Shown piece after piece: positions 1-7,048 of a stretch of DNA of 19,964 bases. Origin of the DNA: CAZDGK01 sp964505035 (GTDB lineage Bacteria > Patescibacteriota > Saccharimonadia > UBA4664); NCBI GenBank assembly GCA_964505035.1, contig CAZDGK010000025.1:1-19964 (forward strand). The letters run 5' to 3'. How positions within the stretch are numbered: the first letter of the stretch is position 1; each line of letters begins with the position of its first letter. The notes beneath the pieces are model-generated. The model made no database searches and was not told the DNA's origin. It saw only the letters and a list, made by a program, of their open reading frames with translations. A program made the translations under genes and the position numbers.

Positions 1-2
1 CG

Positions 3-233
3 CGCGTCTCCGTCGACATCGCCGGCTACCGCGCCGCCCGCCGCCACGCCCTCGAGGAGCTGGCCAGCGAAGTCGCCCAGCGCGTCGCCGACACCGGCAA
101 GGAAGAAGAGCTCAAGCCTATGAACCCAGCCGAGCGCCGCATCGTCCACATGGTCCTGCGCGAGCAGCCCGGCATCACCACCGAGTCCCGTGGTGACGGC
201 CGCGACCGCCACATTGTCGTCATGCCGGCCTAG
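3..233 (+). CDS. khpB: KhpB/Jag RNA-binding protein, R3H domain (3' end only)
   Basis: The frame is open from the window edge and ends with TAG at 231-233, giving the last 76 residues. They form a full R3H domain: a basic helix (GYRAARRHALEELA), then LKPMNPAERRIVHMVL and a closing TTESRGDGRDRHIVV strand. The R-x3-H pair that names the domain is seen as ERRIVH. KhpB/Jag proteins carry a KH domain before this R3H domain and bind RNA as partners of KhpA, affecting cell division and envelope growth in Gram-positive bacteria. The KH part lies outside the window. In many bacteria the gene follows rpmH-rnpA-yidC close to the replication origin, so that cluster may lie just to the left (inference). 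The next gene converges on it with a 36-base spacer. The family call is firm. Confidence 0.9.
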   Translation, partial: RVSVDIAGYRAARRHALEELASEVAQRVADTGKEEELKPMNPAERRIVHMVLREQPGITTESRGDGRDRHIVVMPA

Positions 234-256
234 CCAGTTGCCAGCCTAGTCGGCCG
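226..256. terminator. Imperfect hairpin at a convergent junction, possible terminator
   Basis: CGGCCTAG (226-233, including the khpB stop) can pair with CTAG (246-249) and GCCG (253-256), leaving three bases bulged. It sits between two converging genes, where a bidirectional terminator would be expected. There is no T-run on either side, so an intrinsic terminator is not proven. Confidence 0.22.
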
Positions 257-269
257 CGCCGCTCGCCGT

Positions 270-2003
270 CTAGTAACCGTTGGGGCTATAGCCGCCGCCA
301 TACACGGCGGTGTTCGTGGCATAGAAGTCAGTGATCTTCACCGGGTTGCCGCCCTTCGTGCCCACCACGTACAGCTTGCTCTGTGAGCTATATACCACAT
401 AGTCATCGCCAATCCACTGCACGAACAGGCCCACATCACCAGTCTTGGTGAGCTGCTGCTCATTCTGACCCTGACCGTCGGTCAGGAACAAATTATTGCC
501 ACCATCTCGTTGGTCAACAAATACCGTGTGGTCGCCGCTAGCCGACTCAACGTATGAGCGGTAAGACTGGATGGCAGGAGCCGCCCCCAGCTTAGTTATG
601 CTCAGGTTTTCGAGATTGACCGTCGTCCAGACCGGCGGCGGCGCATTGTATTCGTAGCTGTAGTACTGGGCTTCCAGAGCGTCCTTCGACTGTCGTGATA
701 GCGAGGTTGCTGGGTTAGTATCAATCCGCTTGGCGTTCGCGCCGTCATACCGCACCGCGTAGAATCCCGCCTTGCTGGCATCCGGCCCTCCGTAGACAGA
801 GTAGAACAACGTGTCGCCATAGACCACGTTCGGCGTCACCTCCTGGTAGTACCCGCAGGTGTAGAGGGTGGTCGTTTTCTGGCTAGTCAGCTGGTAAGCC
901 TTCAAGTCGACACAGGTATGGTTGCTGTAGGGCCAGGTGATCTCGGTTTCCGTGCGCGGATTGGTGTACACCAGCGCATCGCCCACCCAGGCGCGGAATT
1001 GCGAGTAGGTATAGTTTTCCTGGATCTTCTTCAGCTGCTTCGTGTCTGTGTTGTAGATGAACAAATCGCTTTGCAGATAGCCACCGGACACCCGGCCTTC
1101 TCGCGTCGAAACCAGCGCTAGTAATTCCGGGTGGTTCACGTTGGGCAAGATGCCCACGCTCTGCGTCTCCTTGCCGGTACCAGCCAGCGCCACCGCCGCC
1201 TCGGAACCATCCAGGTTGCTTGAGTAAATATCAATCCGCCCCGACCGGTTACTGAGGAAGTACACCTTACCCTTTGGCACCAGCTCCACCTTAAAGGTGT
1301 CGTGCGGCTTGTTGAGGTCAAAGGTTAGCTTGCCGTCCAGGTAGTTGTCCTTGCTCACGACCCCGTCGGCTAATTTCGCCGTGCCAGACGGCAGCACGAT
1401 CCGCCCGCCGCCATCCTTGGCCACAGCCTTGGTGCTGCCCACAGTTACCGTCGCACCATCCAGCGGCAGGCCGCTAATCTTGTCGGTCACACTAAAGCTT
1501 AGGGCCGTGCCATCCAGCGCCAACAGCACCGTGGTCGCCTTAAAGGCGCCCACCGGCACCAGCTGCTTCCGCGTCAGTGTCTTGTATCCGGCCTTGACCA
1601 CCTTCATGGTGCCATTGCCCAGGTTCAGATTGTCAAAGCTCGCCACTCCATGCATGTCCGTGTTCACGCTCTGGCCGCCTAGGCTCACCACGGCGTCCAC
1701 CAAGGGCTGCTGGGTGTCGGCGTCCCGCACCGTCACCGTGCCGTGGTTGTGGTATACCAAGCCAACCACCGGGTAGCGCAGCGGCGTTGCGGCCACCGCG
1801 CCGCCTACTAGTGCCACGGCCACGATCCCGGCTACCATCCGGCCTTTGGTTGTGCTCATCATCCACCGCCATAGGTTCCGCCATTTGGCCTTCAGACCGT
1901 GAGCGGCCGGCTCATGCTCTGGCTTCATGTCCGTTTCCGGCTCGTCGGCCTCGGGCAGCTTAGGGATTTGGTGGGGTTCGTGCTCCGCAAATTCACTTTC
2001 CAT
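270..2003 (-). CDS. Membrane-anchored protein with two CarboxypepD_reg-like domains and a TolB-like beta-propeller
   Basis: A protein of 577 residues from the chosen ATG (2003). That start lies 5 bases after the stop of the upstream glycosyltransferase; an in-frame ATG at 2039 would overlap that gene by 31 bases and adds a poor N-terminus. Residues 1-50 are acidic then basic and look cytoplasmic. Residues about 56-72 form one membrane helix (MVAGIVAVALVGGAVAA). Two related beta-sandwich domains of the carboxypeptidase regulatory type follow, about 88-163 (VTVRDADTQQPLVDAVVSL) and 167-242 (SVTDKISGLPLDGATVTV). The rest, about 245-577, is beta-propeller-like, with TolB-style strands such as VYFLSNRSGRIDIYSSNLDG and a weaker DHTVFVDQRDGGNNLFLTD. 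No enzymatic motif is seen. It has no clear ribosome-binding site, so it is probably translated by coupling to the glycosyltransferase. A role in binding surface glycan or peptidoglycan is inference. Confidence 0.75.
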   Translation of the reverse strand: MESEFAEHEPHQIPKLPEADEPETDMKPEHEPAAHGLKAKWRNLWRWMMSTTKGRMVAGIVAVALVGGAVAATPLRYPVVGLVYHNHGTVTVRDADTQQPLVDAVVSLGGQSVNTDMHGVASFDNLNLGNGTMKVVKAGYKTLTRKQLVPVGAFKATTVLLALDGTALSFSVTDKISGLPLDGATVTVGSTKAVAKDGGGRIVLPSGTAKLADGVVSKDNYLDGKLTFDLNKPHDTFKVELVPKGKVYFLSNRSGRIDIYSSNLDGSEAAVALAGTGKETQSVGILPNVNHPELLALVSTREGRVSGGYLQSDLFIYNTDTKQLKKIQENYTYSQFRAWVGDALVYTNPRTETEITWPYSNHTCVDLKAYQLTSQKTTTLYTCGYYQEVTPNVVYGDTLFYSVYGGPDASKAGFYAVRYDGANAKRIDTNPATSLSRQSKDALEAQYYSYEYNAPPPVWTTVNLENLSITKLGAAPAIQSYRSYVESASGDHTVFVDQRDGGNNLFLTDGQGQNEQQLTKTGDVGLFVQWIGDDYVVYSSQSKLYVVGTKGGNPVKITDFYATNTAVYGGGYSPNGY

Positions 2004-2008
2004 ACTGC

Positions 2009-3124
2009 TTATGGTAGCAAATTGCGCAGCGCCTCCCAAGTCTGCCGGCTCATCGCCTGCCAGGAAAATTCCTTCACCCGCTCGCGGCCGAGCTTCTCTA
2101 GCGCCGTCCGCCGGGCCTCATCGTCGAGCATCATACGCATCTTCTCGGCCAGCTCCGCCGTGCTGTGTGGGTCGAAGTATTCGGCCGCCTCGCCACAGAT
2201 CTCTGGCAGGCACGACGACCGCGCCGCCAATACCGGCACCCCAGCCGTCATGGCCTCCAGCGCCTGCAGCCCGAAGCCCTCGGCCAGCGACGGGTGCACA
2301 TACAGCTTCGCGTGCTCATACAGGCCCCTCAGCGCCCCGTCCGAAATAGCGCCCGTAAACACCACTCGGTCGTGCAAGCCCAGTGCATCCACCTGATCCC
2401 GCACCAGTTTGCGAAAGTGGTCATCCCGGCCTACCAGTACCAGTTTCAAGCCTGGCCGCTCGCTAGCCAGCTGGGCAAACGCCTCCACCAACCGCGCCAC
2501 GTTCTTGTACGGGTAGCAGTTGCCCACGTACAGCGCATATTCCGGTCCCGTCTCGAATCGGTCAATCGGCTCGGCCGCCGCGATCAGCAGGTCAATACCC
2601 AGACGCGTTGCCGTCACCCGCTCCGGCCGCAGATGGTAGCGCTTCAGTAGCTGGTCGCGCACGTATTCGGTCGGCGTAAACAGCTGCCGCGCCGACCGGG
2701 CCACCGCCCACATCATCAACCCAAACACCAGACGCTTCATCCAATACACCCCTCGCCGCCAGACTGAGCCGCGGGCCGTCGAATAGTCGAGCAGTATCAG
2801 GTCGTGCACCATGGTGGTGTGTCGTCCCCAGTAGAGTAGGGGAGTGTTGGGCGCCGCAAAGTGCACCAGATCTGGCCGCAGATTGTAGAGCTGCCGCGCC
2901 AGCCCCAGCTGCTCACCCAGGCCGTACGGCCGGAAAGGGGACAGCACCTTGTGGAAGTTGGCTGCTCCTGGCTGGTAGTCATCCCACACCTCCTGAGTCA
3001 GCAGCACCATGTATTCATTGTCCTGGTCTAGCTTCTCTAGGTTTAGCAGCAGGTGCTGCAAATACCGGCCAATCCCAGTCCAGCGCCGCGGCCCGTACAT
3101 CCGGGCATCTATCACAATTCTCAT
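2009..3124 (-). CDS. GT4-family glycosyltransferase
   Basis: 371 residues, normal length for a GT-B fold enzyme of family GT4, which moves a sugar from a nucleotide-sugar donor to a growing glycan on the inner face of the membrane. The N-terminal domain begins MRIVIDARMY and has a glycine loop (TGIGRY, 16-21) and VHDL at 106-109. The donor-binding half has YVGNCYPYKN (199-208, with the usual lysine), LVLVGRDD (228-235) and the E-x7-E motif in AEGFGLQALEAMTAGVPVLA (E282 and E290). Donor and acceptor cannot be read from sequence. It is first in a two-gene operon with the propeller protein. A TATAAT box lies only 6 bases before the ATG and no ribosome-binding site is visible, so the message may be leaderless. 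Confidence 0.9.
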   Translation of the reverse strand: MRIVIDARMYGPRRWTGIGRYLQHLLLNLEKLDQDNEYMVLLTQEVWDDYQPGAANFHKVLSPFRPYGLGEQLGLARQLYNLRPDLVHFAAPNTPLLYWGRHTTMVHDLILLDYSTARGSVWRRGVYWMKRLVFGLMMWAVARSARQLFTPTEYVRDQLLKRYHLRPERVTATRLGIDLLIAAAEPIDRFETGPEYALYVGNCYPYKNVARLVEAFAQLASERPGLKLVLVGRDDHFRKLVRDQVDALGLHDRVVFTGAISDGALRGLYEHAKLYVHPSLAEGFGLQALEAMTAGVPVLAARSSCLPEICGEAAEYFDPHSTAELAEKMRMMLDDEARRTALEKLGRERVKEFSWQAMSRQTWEALRNLLP

Positions 3125-3130
3125 GTTATC

Positions 3131-3136
3131 ATTATA
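3131..3136 (-). promoter_or_regulatory. -10 box of the GT4 operon, start-codon-proximal
   Basis: On the minus strand a perfect TATAAT ends 6 bases before the ATG at 3124. A normal -10 to +1 distance would put the transcript start at or next to the start codon. No good -35 is seen; TTATAA at a 16-base spacing is a weak candidate. It lies only 4 bases from the -35 box of the divergent promoter, so the two would compete for polymerase. Confidence 0.5.
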
Positions 3137-3140
3137 GCTC

Positions 3141-3169
3141 TAGACACAAATCTTATAATATGTCATAAT
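3141..3169 (+). promoter_or_regulatory. Extended -10 promoter of the lone membrane protein gene
   Basis: TAGACA (3141-3146) matches the -35 consensus at 5 of 6 bases. After a 17-base spacer comes CATAAT (3164-3169), 5 of 6 for -10, preceded by TG one base upstream (extended -10). The expected start near 3176 gives a leader of about 40 bases with a strong ribosome-binding site. A second TATAAT at 3154-3159 has no matching -35. Confidence 0.6.
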
Positions 3170-3215
3170 TACCAAGACTGTTCGCTTTGTTGCCTATCAA
3201 ATGGAAGGAGCGGCC

Positions 3216-3704
3216 ATGTCGACGTTCAACTGGCAGCTACTCGTTGCGCTGGTCCTGGCGGCTGCCGCGGCCACCATGCTTGCCTACGGGCTCTGGAGTC
3301 CTCAGAATGCCCCGTATCGTCAGGCAGCCCGCATGGCCGGAGCCGTCAGCCTGGCCATGGTTTTCGGGACCATCACCGTGACCGGCGGCTGGAAGGTTCA
3401 TCCCAGGCCGCTACCCGCGAGCGTCTGCTCCTGGGTCCAGCAGTCTGACAATCTGGCGGCCTACGAATCCTGCCTCTACGGCGCGTTCGTCGGCGAGCAG
3501 TGGGAGTATCCGGTCGTCATCGACCAGCCGACCACCATCGCAGCGGTGATGGCCAAGCATCCCGAGCTCCGCGGACTCGATGGCACTCTGTGCTTCATCC
3601 CGTCGGCGCCGAGCCTCGACACTCCCTTCAAGCTGCTGCGGCCGGACGTGCGTCTCGGTCCCGGCTCCATTGCGCTCTGCAATCCATCCGGCGCCGTGGG
3701 CTAG
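3216..3704 (+). CDS. Two-helix membrane protein with four-cysteine outer domain, unknown function
   Basis: I do not recognise this 162-residue protein. The ATG at 3216 is chosen over one at 3201 because the run GGAAGGAG lies 5 bases before it. Residues about 7-26 (LLVALVLAAAAATMLAYGLW) and 41-58 are hydrophobic and should form two membrane helices. The remaining hundred residues contain cysteines at 71, 86, 126 and 155, enough for two disulfides if exposed outside the cell. The gene is an island: both flanking genes run the other way, it has its own extended -10 promoter and a clear intrinsic terminator. Its ribosome-binding site is among the strongest in the window, suggesting substantial expression. 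No catalytic motif is seen. A small lineage-specific membrane protein, possibly acquired, fits best; that it is a real gene is well supported by its signals. Confidence 0.7.
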   Translation: MSTFNWQLLVALVLAAAAATMLAYGLWSPQNAPYRQAARMAGAVSLAMVFGTITVTGGWKVHPRPLPASVCSWVQQSDNLAAYESCLYGAFVGEQWEYPVVIDQPTTIAAVMAKHPELRGLDGTLCFIPSAPSLDTPFKLLRPDVRLGPGSIALCNPSGAVG

Positions 3705-3712
3705 TCCCAACC

Positions 3713-3761
3713 CCGCCCGTTTCCCGCCAATATCTGGCGCTGAAGCGGGCGGTTCTTCTTT
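3713..3761 (+). terminator. Intrinsic terminator after the lone membrane protein gene
   Basis: CCGCCCGTTTC (3713-3723) pairs with GAAGCGGGCGG (3742-3752) in an 11-base-pair stem with one G-U pair. An inner stem CGCCA/TGGCG (3725-3729 and 3735-3739) closes on ATATC. TTCTTCTTT follows at once on the plus strand. On the minus strand the hairpin lies after the stop of the GT2 gene but is followed by GGTTGGG, so it should stop only plus-strand transcripts efficiently. Confidence 0.85.
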
Positions 3762-3762
3762 G

Positions 3763-4854
3763 CTACAAGTGCTTCGCCAGCCCGCTCAGGCCCAGCCGCT
3801 CCAGCGCCCGCCGCAAGCTCGTCTGCTGCGGTGGCAGGTGCTTATACAGCAGCCGGTCGATGTCCGCCGCGCTCACTTTGCGCAGTCGCTGCACCCGCAC
3901 CCGCTCCAGCCATACGCCTGGCATCGTCACCACCAGCCGGCCCATGGCTCGCAGCCACGGCCGGGCCTGCCCGCGCCGTAGGCTATTGGCTGCCATCATC
4001 ACAACTCCCAGCCAGAACCGTGGCAAATACCGCCACCACAGCCTAGCCGGCATATCCTTCGTGTACAGGTATACATAATTCTTGGCCGTATGGTAGCGCG
4101 AGAAGTCCGTCGAAGCGCCGCTGGCCACCGTGTGGTCTTTGGGTTTCAGCTCGGTCGAGCCGCTACGCTCAAACTCGTCCATCCGCTCGTTCGTGCCACC
4201 CACGTAGTGCCGCACCACCGCCCGCGCCTCAAATCGCATCTTCCATCCCGCGAGCCGCCCACGGAAAGCCACATCCACGTCCTCGTAGTAGGCGAAAAAT
4301 CGCTGGTCAAACAGTCCAATCTGTCGCAGCATCTTCACCCGGTACAGGCTCGCGCCACCGCTCACCGCGAACACCTCCGTCTGCTCGGGTCCATCATATT
4401 GACCCTGGTCCTCTTCGTCGCGCCCCCGGGGGAAGGGGAATCCCCAGATCGTGTAGAGGTCACCAGTCGAGTCGATCCGCTGGCCATCCTGCGTCACGAT
4501 CTTGGCACCCGCGGCCCCCACCTCCGGATGCGCCTCGGCTGTTGTCACTAAGTATTCTAGCCAATGTTCGTCGGCCACCGCGTCATTATTAAACAGCGCC
4601 ACATAGTCGGCGCCCTCGTCCATCGCTACTTCAATCCCCGTGTTCACGCCGCCTGTGAAGCCAGTGTTCACCGGCAGTTCAATCACCTGCACCTCGGGGT
4701 AGCGCTCGCGCACCATCGCCACCGACCCATCCACCGAACCATTGTCGACCAGCACGACCTGGTGCTTCAGGGTCTGTTGTCGCAGCGACTCCAAGCATTC
4801 TGGCAGCAGGTCGATGCCATTCCAGTTTGGAATCACCACATATGCGCGGGCCAT
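3763..4854 (-). CDS. GT2-family glycosyltransferase, rhamnosyltransferase-like
   Basis: 363 residues with a single GT-A fold domain. Seen: VVIPNWNGIDLLPECLESL near the N-terminus, VDNGS (36-40) for the nucleotide, NTGFTGGVNTGI, the metal-binding NND (89-91), and EDVDVAFRGRLAGWK (191-205) carrying the usual catalytic acid region, with RHYVGG just after. This pattern is typical of the WbbL-type rhamnosyltransferases of O-antigen and mycobacterial linker synthesis, though the donor is not certain. The tail (about 268-315) is rich in tryptophan, arginine and hydrophobic residues and may dock on the membrane. The ATG has GGAG 6 bases upstream and starts 2 bases after the stop of the methyltransferase, as the last gene of the wzm-wzt operon. 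It probably adds a sugar to the glycan that the transporter exports. Confidence 0.9.
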   Translation of the reverse strand: MARAYVVIPNWNGIDLLPECLESLRQQTLKHQVVLVDNGSVDGSVAMVRERYPEVQVIELPVNTGFTGGVNTGIEVAMDEGADYVALFNNDAVADEHWLEYLVTTAEAHPEVGAAGAKIVTQDGQRIDSTGDLYTIWGFPFPRGRDEEDQGQYDGPEQTEVFAVSGGASLYRVKMLRQIGLFDQRFFAYYEDVDVAFRGRLAGWKMRFEARAVVRHYVGGTNERMDEFERSGSTELKPKDHTVASGASTDFSRYHTAKNYVYLYTKDMPARLWWRYLPRFWLGVVMMAANSLRRGQARPWLRAMGRLVVTMPGVWLERVRVQRLRKVSAADIDRLLYKHLPPQQTSLRRALERLGLSGLAKHL

Positions 4855-4856
4855 CG

Positions 4857-5864
4857 CTAGCTCCGTCGGCGGGGCACTAGTTGGTTCTTGATCCGCCGCA
4901 GCGTTGTTGCCAGCCGGTAGCTCCGCGACCCCAGCACCTCGCTCAGCTGGTTGCGGGTGTGTTGCAGCTCGTGCCTCACGCCCTCCAGCTCGCGGTCCTT
5001 GGCTGCCAGCGCCTGCATCTGGTCGCTCAGCACCCCGTTGCCATAGATCATGTCATGCAGCGCCACGCCCATCCGGTTGATCAGCTCCCGCAGCGTCCCC
5101 ATATCCACCGGCTCCGAGATCTCGGACCGCTCCGGCAAGCGCCCGCCTTTGATCGCAAAGTAAATCCGCCGGTAGCTCGGCTCGCTGCCGTCTCCCAGCA
5201 TGGGCAGGTGCTCGTTGTAGTACCGGTTTAGCGAGCTAATCCGCTCTGGCGCCCGCACCGAGTCTGCCAGGAAAATCAGGTTTTGCATACCCGACCATAG
5301 CAAGATGTTATTGCTGTTGTAGGTCTGGTAGGCCAATTTGTGCTGCTCTAGGAACCGCTCGATCTCCTCCTGCCGCGGCAGGCCATTGTCGATATGCTCC
5401 CGCAGCCAGCGGTGCTCCTGCCCGGTCACCCGCTGGTAGTAGGCGTTCAATTCCTGCTCGGCCTGCGATACAAACTCAGTATCAAATGGCGCGGCCACCA
5501 CCACGCATTGTCTGGCCACTCGCGTGATCTCGGTCAGGAAGCGCTCTCGGTCGCCCGGCAGAATGTGTTCAAATACGTCAAAACAGACCACCACGTCGTA
5601 GGCACCATCCTTAAACGGCAAGTCCAGGCCACTGGCCTTCAGATAGCCCGGCTCCTCGATGTCGTAGAGGTCCGCCACCAGCACCTCATCGCCCGGGAAA
5701 AACTCCCGCGTCTTGCCATTGTGGCCACCCACATCCAGAATTCGTAGCTTGTGCTTGGTCCGCACGGCCTCCACCAGCCGCTTCACCTGATATTGACGGC
5801 TAAACTGGTCAAAGGCCAGATCATACAGCTCGGGCACCGGCACGAACCGGTCCGCCTTTTTCAT
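4857..5864 (-). CDS. SAM-dependent methyltransferase with C-terminal coiled coil, candidate glycan-capping enzyme
   Basis: 335 residues. The class I methyltransferase core runs from about 25 to 180: motif I LDVGGHNGKT (43-52), an acidic residue D65 at the end of strand 2 for ribose, and FKDGAYDVVVCFDVFEH (84-100). After an extra region (about 180-265) comes a heptad-rich helix (about 278-312, DQMQALAAKDRELEGVRHEL) and a basic tail with SRSYRLATTLRRIKNQ, a motif often found at the end of O-antigen enzymes and thought to bind membranes or partners. It starts at an ATGA overlap with wzt and has a strong GGAGG 5 bases upstream. In E. coli O8/O9a, WbdD joins a methyltransferase to a coiled coil and ends chains before Wzm/Wzt export. 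This protein has the methyltransferase and a short coiled coil but no kinase domain. The capping role is inference. Confidence 0.85.
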   Translation of the reverse strand: MKKADRFVPVPELYDLAFDQFSRQYQVKRLVEAVRTKHKLRILDVGGHNGKTREFFPGDEVLVADLYDIEEPGYLKASGLDLPFKDGAYDVVVCFDVFEHILPGDRERFLTEITRVARQCVVVAAPFDTEFVSQAEQELNAYYQRVTGQEHRWLREHIDNGLPRQEEIERFLEQHKLAYQTYNSNNILLWSGMQNLIFLADSVRAPERISSLNRYYNEHLPMLGDGSEPSYRRIYFAIKGGRLPERSEISEPVDMGTLRELINRMGVALHDMIYGNGVLSDQMQALAAKDRELEGVRHELQHTRNQLSEVLGSRSYRLATTLRRIKNQLVPRRRS

Positions 5865-7048
5865 TGCGCCCTCCAGTCGCCAAACAGCACCATGCTGCCA
5901 AACGCTCGCTTGGCGCCTCCCACCGCAAACGAAAAGCCCTTATCAATGTGGTCGTAGGTCTCGCCGGCCGTCTCGTCAAACAGCGCTACCGTTACGCTAT
6001 AGGTGTCCTCAATCAGTGGCAGTTGGTCCACCGTGAACTCCACCACCTTGTCGTGGCTACTTACCTTGATACCACTGCTATTGGGCCCGGCAATGTGTGT
6101 GCCGTCTGCGCCGTACAGCGCCAGTCCAACCAGCAGCGGGAACTTCTCCTTGGCCGGCTCTAGCTCCACCCTCACCGTCAGCGGCTGGCCAGTCTTAAAT
6201 ACCCGGTTGGCCCCGCCGGCTCCGTCCACAAACTCCACACTCTTGATACGCACCTTGCCATTGCCCCAGCGCTGGCTCTCGTCTAGCTGCTCCATGTCGG
6301 CTAGGTCGCCCTCGGCATTCAGGCGGTGGTACAGGTCGCTAGCCTGGTCAGGCCCAGTCAAGGCCAGCTTCTTGCCCTCGCTCATCACCAGCACCTGGTC
6401 ACAAAATTCCATGACATTGCTCATGTCGTGCGTCACAAACACGATCGTGCGGCCTTCCTTCTTGAGCCGCCGGAACACATCAAAGCATTTCTTCTGGAAC
6501 GACGCATCGCCCACGGCCAGCACTTCATCCACCAGCAGCACCTCCGATTGCGCCTGTACCGCAATCGAGAACGCCAGCCGGACCTGCATGCCGGAGCTAA
6601 AGTTCTTCAGCTTCTGGTCGACGAAGGCCTCGAGCTCCGCGAACCCAATGATTTCGTCAAACTTCGCCATCACTTCCTTGCGTGACAGACCCAAGATCGC
6701 CCCGTTCAAAAACACGTTATCCCGCGCCGTCAGCTCCGGGTTAAAGCCGACCCCCAGCTCGATAAACGGCGACAGCGAGCCATGAATCTTGATGCTACCG
6801 CTCGTCGGCACATAGATCCCCGCCAGCATCTTCAGCAGCGTACTCTTGCCGCAGCCATTGCGCCCCACGATGCCAAAGAAGCTGCCCTGCTCCACTTCAA
6901 AGCTCATATCCTGTACTGCCTGGAATGTGCTGTATGTCCGCTTACTAAACAGATGCAACGCGCTCTGCTTGAGGCTCGAATATCGCTCGTGCGGCAGCCG
7001 GAATGTCTTGCTCACCCCCTGCACTGAGATTGCTACCCCCCGCGCCAC
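5861..7048 (-). CDS. wzt: Wzt: ATPase of the ABC polysaccharide exporter, with C-terminal carbohydrate-binding-type domain
   Basis: 395 residues. The ATPase domain (about 5-250) has Walker A GRNGCGKST (62-70), the signature helix FSSGMQVRLAFSIA (150-163), Walker B VLLVDEVLAVGD (170-181) and the switch histidine in VTHDMS. The long loop before Walker A (RYSSLKQSALHLFSKRTYSTFQAVQD) is typical of Wzt and teichoic-acid TagH-type ATPases. Residues about 263-395 form an extra beta-sandwich domain (GNGKVRIKSVEFVD, LTVRVELEP, LIEDTYSVTVALFD) like the Wzt C-terminal domain, which in E. coli O8/O9a recognises the capped non-reducing end before export. It starts with GTG sharing one base with the wzm stop, has GGAGG 7 bases upstream, and ends in an ATGA overlap with the methyltransferase. 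The call is firm; the glycan is unknown. Confidence 0.95.
   Translation of the reverse strand: MARGVAISVQGVSKTFRLPHERYSSLKQSALHLFSKRTYSTFQAVQDMSFEVEQGSFFGIVGRNGCGKSTLLKMLAGIYVPTSGSIKIHGSLSPFIELGVGFNPELTARDNVFLNGAILGLSRKEVMAKFDEIIGFAELEAFVDQKLKNFSSGMQVRLAFSIAVQAQSEVLLVDEVLAVGDASFQKKCFDVFRRLKKEGRTIVFVTHDMSNVMEFCDQVLVMSEGKKLALTGPDQASDLYHRLNAEGDLADMEQLDESQRWGNGKVRIKSVEFVDGAGGANRVFKTGQPLTVRVELEPAKEKFPLLVGLALYGADGTHIAGPNSSGIKVSSHDKVVEFTVDQLPLIEDTYSVTVALFDETAGETYDHIDKGFSFAVGGAKRAFGSMVLFGDWRAQ

Noticed and set aside
2004..2039. Earlier ATG (2039) for the propeller protein
   Set aside because: It would overlap the end of the glycosyltransferase by 31 bases without a ribosome-binding site; the ATG at 2003, 5 bases after the stop, is more natural.
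3154..3159. TATAAT as the plus-strand -10 of the lone membrane gene
   Set aside because: No -35 at the right distance; CATAAT with TG extension and TAGACA at a 17-base spacing is better.
6003..6785. A 260-codon plus-strand frame across wzt
   Set aside because: Serine/threonine/proline-rich shadow of wzt, which has all ABC motifs on the minus strand.
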